From assembly GCA_947628025.1 (NCBI GenBank), contig CANQYH010000144.1, positions 1 through 7,989 of the forward strand: a stretch of DNA of 7,989 bases, in the 5' to 3' direction. The first letter of the stretch is position 1. Every line of letters starts with the position of its first letter. Shown piece by piece: positions 1-6,111 of this stretch. This stretch comes from an uncultured Lachnospiraceae bacterium. Lineage in GTDB: Bacteria > Bacillota > Clostridia > Lachnospirales > Lachnospiraceae. The translations under genes were made by a program, and so were the position numbers. The notes beneath the pieces were generated by a model that was not told where the DNA came from, did no database searches, and saw only the letters and a program-made list of their open reading frames with translations.

Positions 1-750
1 CAGTTCGCCGACGCCCCACAGCTTCAGCGCCGACCCGAAATAGCACGGAAACACCTGCCGCCCGGCGATCATCCGGCGGATACTCTCAGCCTCGATATCC
101 CCGTTTTCCAGATAATCCTCCATCACGGCCTCGCCGCACATGGCCAGCTCTTCCAGTGCCTCTTCCCCATGGCCGGCGATTTCCGCCAGCAGCGGTTCCG
201 GGATGTCCGCGTCCGGACCGGCTGCCGCGACACGGCCGGACCGGAGCCGCAGTCCGTTAAACGGCACACAGTTTTCCGACAGGCGCTTCCTTATATCCTC
301 CAGGACCCGTTCCCAGTCCGTGCCGTTCTGGTCCATTTTATTGACAAAAAGAAACGTGGGCACCCGGTAATGCGCCAGCAGCCGCCACAGCGTTTCCGTA
401 TGCCCCTGCACGCCGTCGGCTCCGCTGATCACCAGCACCGCACAGTCCAACACCTGCAGCGTCCGCTCCATTTCCGCGGAAAAATCCACATGTCCCGGCG
501 TGTCCAGAAGCGTCACCCGGGTCTGTCCCAGATCAAAGACCGCCTGTTTCGAAAAGATCGTGATGCCCCTGGCGCGTTCCAGATCGTACGTGTCTAAGAA
601 TGCGTCACGGTTGTCCACCCGTCCCAGCCTGCGGATCGTCCCCGTCTGATAGAGGATCCCCTCTGACAGGGTCGTCTTGCCCGCGTCCACATGGGCGAGG
701 ATGCCCAGACAAATGCGCTTTGACGGAGGATTTACTGAGGTCTGTTCCAT
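1..750 (-). CDS. TetM-like translation-factor GTPase, N-terminal part (cut by window edge)
   Basis: My own translation of the reverse strand from ATG at 750 gives 250 codons open to base 1, so the gene continues outside the window. All main GTPase motifs of the EF-G / ribosomal-protection family are present: G1 AHVDAGKT at residues 19-26, G2 RGIT at 61-64, G3 DTPGH at 83-87 and G4 NKMD at 137-140. The order and spacing match TetM/TetO-type proteins, which bind the ribosome and use GTP to remove tetracycline, and EF-G itself. Many Clostridia carry a diverged chromosomal member annotated only as a translation-factor GTPase, and its role in resistance is often unproven. The start follows AAAGGGA at a suitable distance. 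It lies 27 nt after the small membrane gene and is probably cotranscribed with it. Domains II-V are not visible, so resistance cannot be judged. Confidence 0.9.
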   Translation of the reverse strand, partial: MEQTSVNPPSKRICLGILAHVDAGKTTLSEGILYQTGTIRRLGRVDNRDAFLDTYDLERARGITIFSKQAVFDLGQTRVTLLDTPGHVDFSAEMERTLQVLDCAVLVISGADGVQGHTETLWRLLAHYRVPTFLFVNKMDQNGTDWERVLEDIRKRLSENCVPFNGLRLRSGRVAAAGPDADIPEPLLAEIAGHGEEALEELAMCGEAVMEDYLENGDIEAESIRRMIAGRQVFPCYFGSALKLWGVGEL

Positions 751-777
751 GAAACCATCCCTTTCCGGATTTTTCGA

Positions 778-972
778 TCATTTACCGCGCCTGATCCATT
801 TTATGATCTCCAAGATCCCGCTCGGGACGGCCGTAAGCAGCCATACCGCTGCCAGCGGCACAAGCGCCACCAGCGACACGATCGCCAGAAAATAAAACGC
901 CGGCAGCAGCGTAAGCTTAAAGGCCACCCAGAAAAATCCTGTCATCAAGGCCATAAAAATGACTCTTTCCAT
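778..972 (-). CDS. Small hypothetical membrane protein, 64 aa
   Basis: I do not recognise a named family. The chosen start is ATG at 972, preceded by AAAGGAAAG at good spacing. A longer version from 1038 would have to translate through a strong hairpin at 997-1019 and has no better ribosome site. The protein is almost wholly hydrophobic from about residue 5 to 55, interrupted by a Lys near 19 and a Pro near 23, so it probably forms two membrane helices. It ends in a basic tail (KWIRRGK), which would favour a cytoplasmic C-terminus. There are no cysteines and no obvious catalytic residues. It lies 81 nt after pmbA and 27 nt before the GTPase gene on the same strand, so it is probably part of the same transcript. 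Function is unknown; a clean ribosome site and coherent hydrophobic pattern support a real gene. Confidence 0.7.
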   Translation of the reverse strand: MERVIFMALMTGFFWVAFKLTLLPAFYFLAIVSLVALVPLAAVWLLTAVPSGILEIIKWIRRGK

Positions 973-996
973 CTGCTTTCCTTTCGCCGTCCGCGA

Positions 997-1019
997 AACG
1001 GCTGCCGCCGGCAGCCGTT
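997..1019 (-). other. Strong GC-rich hairpin between pmbA and the small membrane gene
   Basis: A perfect 10-bp inverted repeat, AACGGCTGCC and GGCAGCCGTT, is separated by three bases. On the minus strand it is followed only by TTTCG, so the U-tract is too short for a typical intrinsic terminator. It sits in the 81-nt gap after pmbA, about 25 nt before the start of the next gene. It could be a partial terminator, an mRNA 3'-end stabiliser or a processing site that separates expression of tldD-pmbA from the downstream genes. The structure is plain in the sequence; the function is inferred. Confidence 0.65.
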
Positions 1020-1053
1020 CCACACATACGGAATACAATGACCGCGGCAGGCG

Positions 1054-2391
1054 TTACTTTCCGCTCACGGTGATCCCCTCTACCAACACGCTGGGAGCGC
1101 CGATGCCCCGCATACAGTTAAACTTCATATCGTTCCCCACTGCCGCGATCTTTTTCAGCATTTCGTAGAAATTCCCGGCGATGGTAAAGGATTTCACAGG
1201 ACGGTCTTTCCTGCCGCCGCGGATCAGGAAGCCGCTGCTCTGGAGCGAGAAATCTCCCGTGACGGCGCTGGCCCCGGCGTGCAGTCCCTGGACACTGGTG
1301 ATCAAAAGCCCGTCCCCGATCTGCGCGTACATTTCCTCCGGCGTCACCGTGCCGGGTCTGATATAAAAATTGGTCGGCCGCACCGCGATCGGAGAACTGA
1401 ACGTCGCGCGCGCCGCGTTGCCCGTCGTCTCTACGCCCGCTTTCGCCGCAGTCGCCAGATCGTACAAAAGCGTCTTCAGCACGCCGTCTTCGATCACCGC
1501 CTTGCACTGAGAGGGCGTCCCTTCGCCGTCAAACGAGGGCCTGTAAAAGCTCTCCTCATAGAACGGATCGTCCATCAAAGTCACGCAGTCCGCCGCCACT
1601 TTCGTATTTTCCCTGCCTTTCATCAAAGACAGGCCGTTCTGGGCGTTCTCACCCGAAAAGGCCGGAGAAAACGCGCCCAGCATACTGGTCATGGCCTCGG
1701 GGGACAGCACCAGCGAGAACACGCCGCTGTCCGGGACTCCCGCCCCCAGCTTATCCAGGGCTTTCTGCACCGTATCGCGGGCCATTTCTCCCAGATCGAT
1801 CTCCTCCGGGCTGCCGAAACGGAACCCCACATCATAGCTGACCTCTTCGTTCTCTTTCACCACCGTCTGCGTCACTACCGCTCCCATATGGACCGTATCC
1901 TGCAGATGGACGCCGTTGGAATTGTCCAGGCAGATCACCGAATGGCTGACCATCAGGGACGCCTCGGAACTGCCGCTGACCCTCGCGTCTTCCTCCCGGC
2001 ACAGCTTCAGGCTCTGCTTCGCCAGCTCTACCATCCGCGAAGTGGGGATATCCCGCACCTCTTTCGGCGTTACCTGCCGGTATTCCTGTCCGCCCTTACA
2101 GAAAAGGGCAGGCTCCTCTTTCTCCATGGAGCGGGCGTTTTCCACCGTCGCCTCGACGAGACGCTCCGCCTCTTCCTCCGTAAACAGGCTGGTGGAAGCG
2201 TACCCGATGTGGCCGCCGCAAACGCAGCGGAAGCAGGCCCCGGCATTGTCGGAACTGGAAAATCCCTTGATCTCCTCGCCGAACGCGTCCACGTCCGTAG
2301 ACTGGGACTGCTCGTAATACAGTTCATATTCCGTCAGGCCGCACGCACGGGCCTGTTCAAACACCTTGTCCTTAAATTCCTGATAATTCAT
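1054..2391 (-). CDS. pmbA: TldE/PmbA subunit of the TldD-TldE metalloprotease
   Basis: This 445-aa protein matches the TldD/PmbA family in length and layout: an N-terminal domain, then a C-terminal beta-rich domain ending in GAPSVLVEGITVSGK. It has no HExxxH metal motif, which identifies it as the PmbA/TldE partner rather than TldD. In Escherichia coli the two proteins form a heterodimeric metalloprotease that degrades unfolded peptides, trims the leader of microcin B17 and affects the CcdA antitoxin. TldE contributes structure and the substrate channel, not the catalytic metal site. The start at 2391 has the ribosome site GAGGAGGG seven bases upstream. The gene begins 25 nt after tldD on the same strand, so the pair is very likely one operon. 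No RiPP precursor is seen nearby, so a general proteolytic role is as likely as peptide maturation. Confidence 0.93.
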   Translation of the reverse strand: MNYQEFKDKVFEQARACGLTEYELYYEQSQSTDVDAFGEEIKGFSSSDNAGACFRCVCGGHIGYASTSLFTEEEAERLVEATVENARSMEKEEPALFCKGGQEYRQVTPKEVRDIPTSRMVELAKQSLKLCREEDARVSGSSEASLMVSHSVICLDNSNGVHLQDTVHMGAVVTQTVVKENEEVSYDVGFRFGSPEEIDLGEMARDTVQKALDKLGAGVPDSGVFSLVLSPEAMTSMLGAFSPAFSGENAQNGLSLMKGRENTKVAADCVTLMDDPFYEESFYRPSFDGEGTPSQCKAVIEDGVLKTLLYDLATAAKAGVETTGNAARATFSSPIAVRPTNFYIRPGTVTPEEMYAQIGDGLLITSVQGLHAGASAVTGDFSLQSSGFLIRGGRKDRPVKSFTIAGNFYEMLKKIAAVGNDMKFNCMRGIGAPSVLVEGITVSGK

Positions 2392-2416
2392 CGCTGACCC
2401 TCCTCGCTTCCCTTTC

Positions 2417-3811
2417 TCAATTCCTGCCGCCTACGGTGATGCTGGACACCCGGATCATCGGCTGCCCTACCGTCGTCGGGATGCTTCCGCTGGAGGCCCC
2501 GCACATACCGGCGGCCAGCTGCAGATTCGAACTCACCATATCGATCTTGCGGATCACCTCGGAACCCTTGCCCACCAGGCTGGTCCCGCGGACCGCCTCG
2601 CAGACCTTGCCGCCGCGGATCATATACGCCTCGGCCACGCCGAAATTGAATTCTCCCGTCAGGGGATTGACGGAACCGCCGCCCATTTTCTTCGCGTACA
2701 GGCCGTATTCGATCGAAGACAGGATATCTTCCTCGCTGTCCGGACCGGCCGCTATGTAGGTATTGGTCATACGGGAGGTCGGCTCATAGGCGTAGCCCTG
2801 CTTCCGGGAATTGCCGGTCACCGCCATGCCCATGCGGCGGGCGTTGAATTTGTCGATCATATAAGATTTCAGAACGCCGTTCTCGATCAGGACGTTCTTC
2901 CGGGCCGGCGTGCCCTCGTCGTCGATGTTGATGGAACCCCATTCGTTCGGGATCGTGCCGTCGTCGATGGCCGTGACCTTGGGTCCCGCCACCTGCTGCC
3001 CCAGCTTCCCGGCAAACTCCGACTGATTGTAAGCCACGGAAGCCGCTTCCAGCGAATGTCCGCAGGCTTCATGGAAGATCACGCCGCCGAACCCATTGCC
3101 GATGGCCACCGGCATCGTCCCCGCCGGACAATAACCTGCGTTCAGCATGGTGACCGCCTGCTGCGCCGCCTCGATCCCGCAAGTCCTTGGATCGACCGTA
3201 TCATACAGTTCAAAGCCCACCCGGTGTCCCGGGCTGCAGGAACCAGTCTGCATCTCCCCGTTCCGGCTGGCGACCGCCTGGACGCTTATGCGGCTGCGGA
3301 TCTGGCGGTCCGAAGTCAAGAGCCCGTCGCTGTTGGCGATCGTCACGCAGTGTTCCACTGCCAGGTCGCTGCACCGGACCTGGGAAATACTCTCATGAAA
3401 CGCCTTGGCCGCCGCGTCCGCCTCCCGCAGCCGGTCGATCTTGTCCTGATTGGAGACTGTCGCGGGCACGATGCGGATGGGGTGGATATCCCCAAAAATA
3501 CGCTCCCGCAGATGGATGTGGATCGGAGCGTCGCCCTCTCCCAAAGCTCCCGCCACTTTCTCCGCGCAGGCCAAAAGCCCTTTCTCGCTCATATCCGAAG
3601 TGCTGGCGAACACGCTGCGCAGTCCCTTATAGACGCGGACGCTGGCCCCGGAGATCAGCTGGTCGCCGATCGAGTAAACTTTCCCGTCCAGCAGGGAAAT
3701 ATTTTTGCTGTTGGTATGTTCCAGATAAAGTTCGGCGTAATCCGCGCCGGTAGACATGGCCCTGGCAAGCGTCAGCTCCATGGTTTTAGAAGATACTGGA
3801 ATCTGTGACAT
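2417..3811 (-). CDS. tldD: TldD catalytic subunit of the TldD-TldE metalloprotease
   Basis: The 464-aa protein carries the family's metal motif HExxxH as HEACGH at residues 247-252. In Escherichia coli TldD the two histidines and a C-terminal cysteine hold the metal and the glutamate is catalytic. A matching cysteine is seen here at about residue 437 in MCGASSGS, near the conserved C-terminus ending in VGQPMIRVSSITVGG. All expected active-site residues are therefore present. The length is close to the usual 450-480 aa. The start at 3811 follows AAGGAGGT with good spacing. It is the first gene of a likely operon with pmbA, read from a promoter at 3957-3985. Known roles of the family are degradation of unfolded peptides and leader removal from some ribosomally made peptides. 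The native substrate here cannot be told from the sequence. Confidence 0.95.
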   Translation of the reverse strand: MSQIPVSSKTMELTLARAMSTGADYAELYLEHTNSKNISLLDGKVYSIGDQLISGASVRVYKGLRSVFASTSDMSEKGLLACAEKVAGALGEGDAPIHIHLRERIFGDIHPIRIVPATVSNQDKIDRLREADAAAKAFHESISQVRCSDLAVEHCVTIANSDGLLTSDRQIRSRISVQAVASRNGEMQTGSCSPGHRVGFELYDTVDPRTCGIEAAQQAVTMLNAGYCPAGTMPVAIGNGFGGVIFHEACGHSLEAASVAYNQSEFAGKLGQQVAGPKVTAIDDGTIPNEWGSINIDDEGTPARKNVLIENGVLKSYMIDKFNARRMGMAVTGNSRKQGYAYEPTSRMTNTYIAAGPDSEEDILSSIEYGLYAKKMGGGSVNPLTGEFNFGVAEAYMIRGGKVCEAVRGTSLVGKGSEVIRKIDMVSSNLQLAAGMCGASSGSIPTTVGQPMIRVSSITVGGRN

Positions 3812-3838
3812 AAAGACCTCCTTGTCTTATTTATTCTG

Positions 3839-3867
3839 CCGCGGCTCCTGTCAAGAAGAGCCAGCGG
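3839..3867 (-). other. Hairpin in the tldD leader
   Basis: CCGC plus GGCTC pairs with GAGCC plus GCGG, giving nine pairs with a single bulged base and a 10-nt loop. It lies about 28 nt before the tldD start codon and leaves the ribosome site free. No U-run follows, so it is not an intrinsic terminator. It may affect mRNA stability or translation of tldD; this is inference. Confidence 0.45.
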
Positions 3868-3956
3868 CTGTATGTTCTGTATCGCGCCGTCTCAACATCC
3901 TGATGAAAATCCCCATTAAGCACACCGATCCATGCGGCGCCGGCGCTTTCTCCACC

Positions 3957-3985
3957 ATTGTAGCACAACTGGCGGAACGGGGCAA
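3957..3985 (-). promoter_or_regulatory. Likely sigma-A promoter for tldD-pmbA
   Basis: On the minus strand TTGCCC (3980-3985) is followed after exactly 17 bases by TACAAT (3957-3962), matching the -35 and -10 consensus at 4/6 and 5/6 positions. Transcription would begin near 3950, leaving an untranslated leader of about 138 nt before tldD. The promoter lies just beyond the end of the ATPase gene, so the protease operon can be expressed independently of it. Confidence 0.65.
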
Positions 3986-4004
3986 GGCGGTGTTTCCGAC
4001 CGCC
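3986..4004 (-). other. Short inverted repeat after the ATPase gene
   Basis: GGCGGT and ACCGCC form a 6-bp stem with a 7-nt loop right after the ATPase stop codon and directly against the -35 box of the tldD promoter. On the minus strand it is followed by TTGCCCCG, which is not a U-tract, so termination would be weak. It could be a modest terminator, an operator for the tldD promoter, or chance in GC-rich DNA. Confidence 0.3.
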
Positions 4005-4009
4005 CGGCC

Positions 4010-5287
4010 TCAATTTTTCAGCGCCGTGACCGGTACCACAAATACGCCGTCCGGCCGCCGGTAAGCGGCTTTTGACAATCCGCAGATCACGCACAGCACC
4101 TCGGGCGGGCGCCCCTTGGGATCCTCTGTAAATTCTTTCTTTAATTTCAGAAGCCCCTCCGCGGCGCTGTCGATCTGGTTGGCCCCAAGCTTGATCTCGA
4201 ACGCGCACCACCGGCCGTCGGTCAGCTCGATCACCGCGTCGATCTCCCGCCCCTGATAATCCTGGTAATGATAGAGCGCGCCGCCGAACGACTCCGCGTA
4301 GATCTTCAGATCCCGCTCGCACATCGCCTCGAAAAGGAATCCCAGCGTATTCAGATCCCCCAGCAGTCCCTCCGGAGATACTCTGAGCAGCGCGCAGGCC
4401 AGCGACGGATCCGCGAAATGGCGCTTCACCGCCTGTTTCACCCGCACCGACGAGCGTACCCCGGTAGAAAATGGCAGCTGATTGTCCGTGATGAACAATC
4501 GCTCAAAAATATCCAGATACTCTTTTACGGTCTCCACATCGATATCCTCGTCGTCGATCTCGCTGATATCGCTGCGCAGCTTCCGGTTCGTGGCCGTCGT
4601 GCTCTCGTTGCGGGCAAGGGAACGGAGCAGAAGCCGCATCTTCACCGTATTGCGCTTCACGCCGTCCATCCGGTATACGTCGTCGTCAACGACCGCATTC
4701 AGATATTCTTCCGGCAGCAGCGCCGCCCGCTCCGCCGGCAGGCCGAGGCTCCCCGGCCAGCCGCCCCGGATGATCAGCCGGATCAATTCTTTCAGATCCG
4801 GCTCTCCGGTCATGACCGGCGCCAGTTCGCCGCGGCACAGCGCCGCCAGGGACACCTGGCCCGTGGAATCCCCAGACTCGTACAAAGACATCGGGCGCAT
4901 CCTCAGCCTGGCGATCCGCCCGGCCCCGCTGTGAAGGATGCCCTTATGATTGGGCGTAGCGGAACCGGTCAGAATAAAACGCCCTTTCTCCGCCGACTGG
5001 TCCACCCGGTACCGCACCGCGTCCCAGATCGGCGGAACCTCCTGCCACTCGTCGATCAGCCGCGGCGCTTCGCCGTCCAGCACCAGCTCCGGCGACATCT
5101 CCGCCAGCTGCCGGTTCTGGAAATTCCCGGCCGGGTCGCCGATGAAGATCTCGCTTTTGCTGTGATGAGCGGACGTCCATGTCTTGCCGCACCATTTGGG
5201 ACCCTCCACGCAGACTGCGCCGAAAGTCGATAAATATTCGTCCAGCTTTGGGTCAATAATACGTGGTATATACTCTCTTTTCTCCAT
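4010..5287 (-). CDS. AAA_14/DUF4143 family ATP-binding protein
   Basis: The 425-aa protein has the layout of the widespread AAA_14-DUF4143 family. A P-loop GPKWCGKT lies at residues 29-36, a Walker B segment RLIDEWQ at 76-82 and a sensor-like ILTGSA at 105-110, followed by the arginine-rich GRIARLRMRPMSLYE. The C-terminal part fits DUF4143 and ends in a PD-(D/E)XK-like pattern, with Asp350 in REIDAVIEL and Glu364/Lys366 in FEIKLG. Such proteins probably bind DNA or act as nuclease-linked ATPases, but their biological role is unproven. I chose ATG at 5287 because it has GAGGAG nine bases upstream; a TTG at 5320 is in frame, but that extension contains the promoter's -10 box. The gene follows its own promoter and the 23-bp repeat array, and no partner gene is seen. 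Confidence 0.9.
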   Translation of the reverse strand: MEKREYIPRIIDPKLDEYLSTFGAVCVEGPKWCGKTWTSAHHSKSEIFIGDPAGNFQNRQLAEMSPELVLDGEAPRLIDEWQEVPPIWDAVRYRVDQSAEKGRFILTGSATPNHKGILHSGAGRIARLRMRPMSLYESGDSTGQVSLAALCRGELAPVMTGEPDLKELIRLIIRGGWPGSLGLPAERAALLPEEYLNAVVDDDVYRMDGVKRNTVKMRLLLRSLARNESTTATNRKLRSDISEIDDEDIDVETVKEYLDIFERLFITDNQLPFSTGVRSSVRVKQAVKRHFADPSLACALLRVSPEGLLGDLNTLGFLFEAMCERDLKIYAESFGGALYHYQDYQGREIDAVIELTDGRWCAFEIKLGANQIDSAAEGLLKLKKEFTEDPKGRPPEVLCVICGLSKAAYRRPDGVFVVPVTALKN

Positions 5288-5308
5288 GGCACTTTCTCCT
5301 CTGCCATT

Positions 5309-5337
5309 ATTATATACCAACCCGACAGATTTTACAA
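5309..5337 (-). promoter_or_regulatory. Promoter of the AAA_14/DUF4143 gene, overlapping the repeat array
   Basis: On the minus strand TTGTAA (5332-5337) lies 17 bases before a perfect TATAAT (5309-5314). The start of transcription would be near 5302, almost at the ribosome site (5296-5301), giving a leader of only about 15 nt. The first 23-bp repeat copy (core 5318-5331) occupies the spacer between the two boxes, so a protein bound there should block RNA polymerase. The -10 box argues for ATG at 5287 rather than TTG at 5320. Confidence 0.7.
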
Positions 5338-5432
5338 GTTCAACCCGATAGATTCTGCGTTTTCAACCCGATAGATTTTCTAATTTCAACCCGATAGATT
5401 TTCTAATTTCAACCCGACAGATTTTTAAAACC
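5318..5432 (-). repeat. Five tandem 23-bp direct repeats upstream of the ATPase gene
   Basis: The plus-strand core CAACCCGAYAGATT begins at 5318, 5341, 5364, 5387 and 5410, an exact 23-bp period. Copies three and four are identical over all 23 bases. The outer copies (first and fifth) have C at the Y position and the three inner copies have T. Copy two has a single change just after the core. The remaining bases of each unit are AT-rich and more variable, except in copies three and four. The core has no dyad symmetry, so the array has a direction, like iterons or tandem sites for a monomeric or helically stacked DNA-binding protein. The array fills the gap between the deacylase stop and the ATPase start. 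Nothing else is encoded there. Confidence 0.95.
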
Positions 5433-5439
5433 CGGCTCG

Positions 5440-5910
5440 TTACTCCCACCCTTTGCACACGTCGACCCAGGCTGAAAATCCCGAATACTGTTCCAGTTCC
5501 CCGACCGTCAGCTCGATCGCGCTGTTGCCGCTCCCACAGGCGGGGAACACGGTTTCAAACCGCTTCAGCGAACGGTCAAGATATACCGTTACGCCGTCGT
5601 TGACCGCAAACGGACAGACTCCGCCGACCGCGTGGCCGACCAGCGTCACAGCCTCGTCCGGCGAGAGCATTTTCGCTTTCGTCCCAAACTGCGCCTTATA
5701 CTTCGGATTGTCGATCTTGGCGTCGCCCGCCGTCACGATCAGGACCGGCGCGCCGTTTACCATGAACGAGAGCGTCTTGGCGATCCGGCAGGGCTCGCAG
5801 TGCAGCGCCTCGGCGGCAAGCTCCACCGTCGCGCTGGAAACCGCAAATTCCTGCACCCGGTTCTCCATTCCAAATTGTTTAAAATACGCTTTCACTTTTT
5901 CCACTGACAT
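5440..5910 (-). CDS. YbaK/EbsC-family aminoacyl-tRNA deacylase
   Basis: The 156-aa protein has the size and key motifs of the YbaK/ProX (INS-like) editing domain. A lysine in RIAKTLSF (Lys45) matches the conserved catalytic lysine, and GGVCPF at residues 96-101 matches the family GGxxPF loop. Members are free-standing proteins that hydrolyse mischarged tRNAs, such as Cys-tRNA(Pro) or Ala-tRNA(Pro), preventing mistranslation in the cytoplasm. Which of these is the substrate cannot be told from these motifs alone. The start at 5910 has a strong ribosome site, GGGAGGTGAG, at good spacing. It has its own promoter in the divergent gap. No clear terminator follows the stop, so its transcript may run through the repeat array into the ATPase gene. 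Confidence 0.92.
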   Translation of the reverse strand: MSVEKVKAYFKQFGMENRVQEFAVSSATVELAAEALHCEPCRIAKTLSFMVNGAPVLIVTAGDAKIDNPKYKAQFGTKAKMLSPDEAVTLVGHAVGGVCPFAVNDGVTVYLDRSLKRFETVFPACGSGNSAIELTVGELEQYSGFSAWVDVCKGWE

Positions 5911-5938
5911 ATTCTCACCTCCCTAGTGAAACAAATAT

Positions 5939-5967
5939 ATTATGAAGCTTTTCGCCCAAAAGGTCAA
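5939..5967 (-). promoter_or_regulatory. Promoter of the YbaK/EbsC-family gene
   Basis: On the minus strand TTGACC (5962-5967) is followed after 17 bases by CATAAT (5939-5944), each a 5/6 match to the sigma-A consensus. Transcription would start near 5932, leaving a leader of about 22 nt that contains the ribosome site. It diverges from the promoter of the radical SAM gene. Confidence 0.7.
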
Positions 5968-5995
5968 GCACCGCCGGAATTTTGAAAAAAAACAT

Positions 5996-6023
5996 TTGAT
6001 GAAGCGGCACGATATGGTATAGT
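5996..6023 (+). promoter_or_regulatory. Possible promoter of the radical SAM activase gene
   Basis: TTGATG (5996-6001) and TATAGT (6018-6023) are separated by 16 bases, matching 4/6 and 5/6 of the consensus; shifting the -35 one base to TTTGAT gives 17. A start near 6030 would give a leader of about 80 nt. The leader holds a small hairpin (6055-6069, CGGAGG against CTTCCG with one G-U pair) that masks a GGAGG motif lying too close to the upstream ATG at 6061. Confidence 0.5.
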
Positions 6024-6111
6024 ATAGGAGAATACAGACAGAAAAGCCCGCCGCCGGAGGATGCTTCCGAATCCCTCAAACGGTGCGGACTGCGAAAGGA
6101 CCGATAACCTT

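Noticed and set aside
973..1038. Longer start at 1038 for the small membrane protein
   Set aside because: The extension runs through the 10-bp hairpin, is not hydrophobic, and lacks a better ribosome site than the one before 972.
1279..2397. Long plus-strand open frame opposite pmbA (372 codons)
   Set aside because: It is antisense to a clear PmbA gene, its product is rich in Arg, His and Gln with no recognisable fold, and no suitable ribosome site precedes it. Long antisense frames are common in GC-rich genes.
3056..3808. Plus-strand open frame opposite tldD
   Set aside because: Antisense to a gene with a complete HExxxH site and a strong ribosome site; the product has no recognisable domain.
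3831..4009. C-terminal extension or separate gene in the gap between the ATPase and tldD
   Set aside because: A frame passes through but it begins as antisense-type shadow within the ATPase gene, has no ribosome site and contains the likely tldD promoter.
4268..5233. Long plus-strand open frame opposite the ATPase gene (321 codons)
   Set aside because: Same pattern of Arg/Pro/Gln-rich low-quality sequence antisense to a gene with intact ATPase motifs.
5288..5320. TTG start at 5320 for the ATPase gene
   Set aside because: The -10 box TATAAT lies within this extension and a good ribosome site serves ATG at 5287.
5318..5432. CRISPR array
   Set aside because: The conserved part is only about 14 bp, the remaining part of each unit is not unique spacer sequence (two units are identical over 23 bp), and no cas genes are present.
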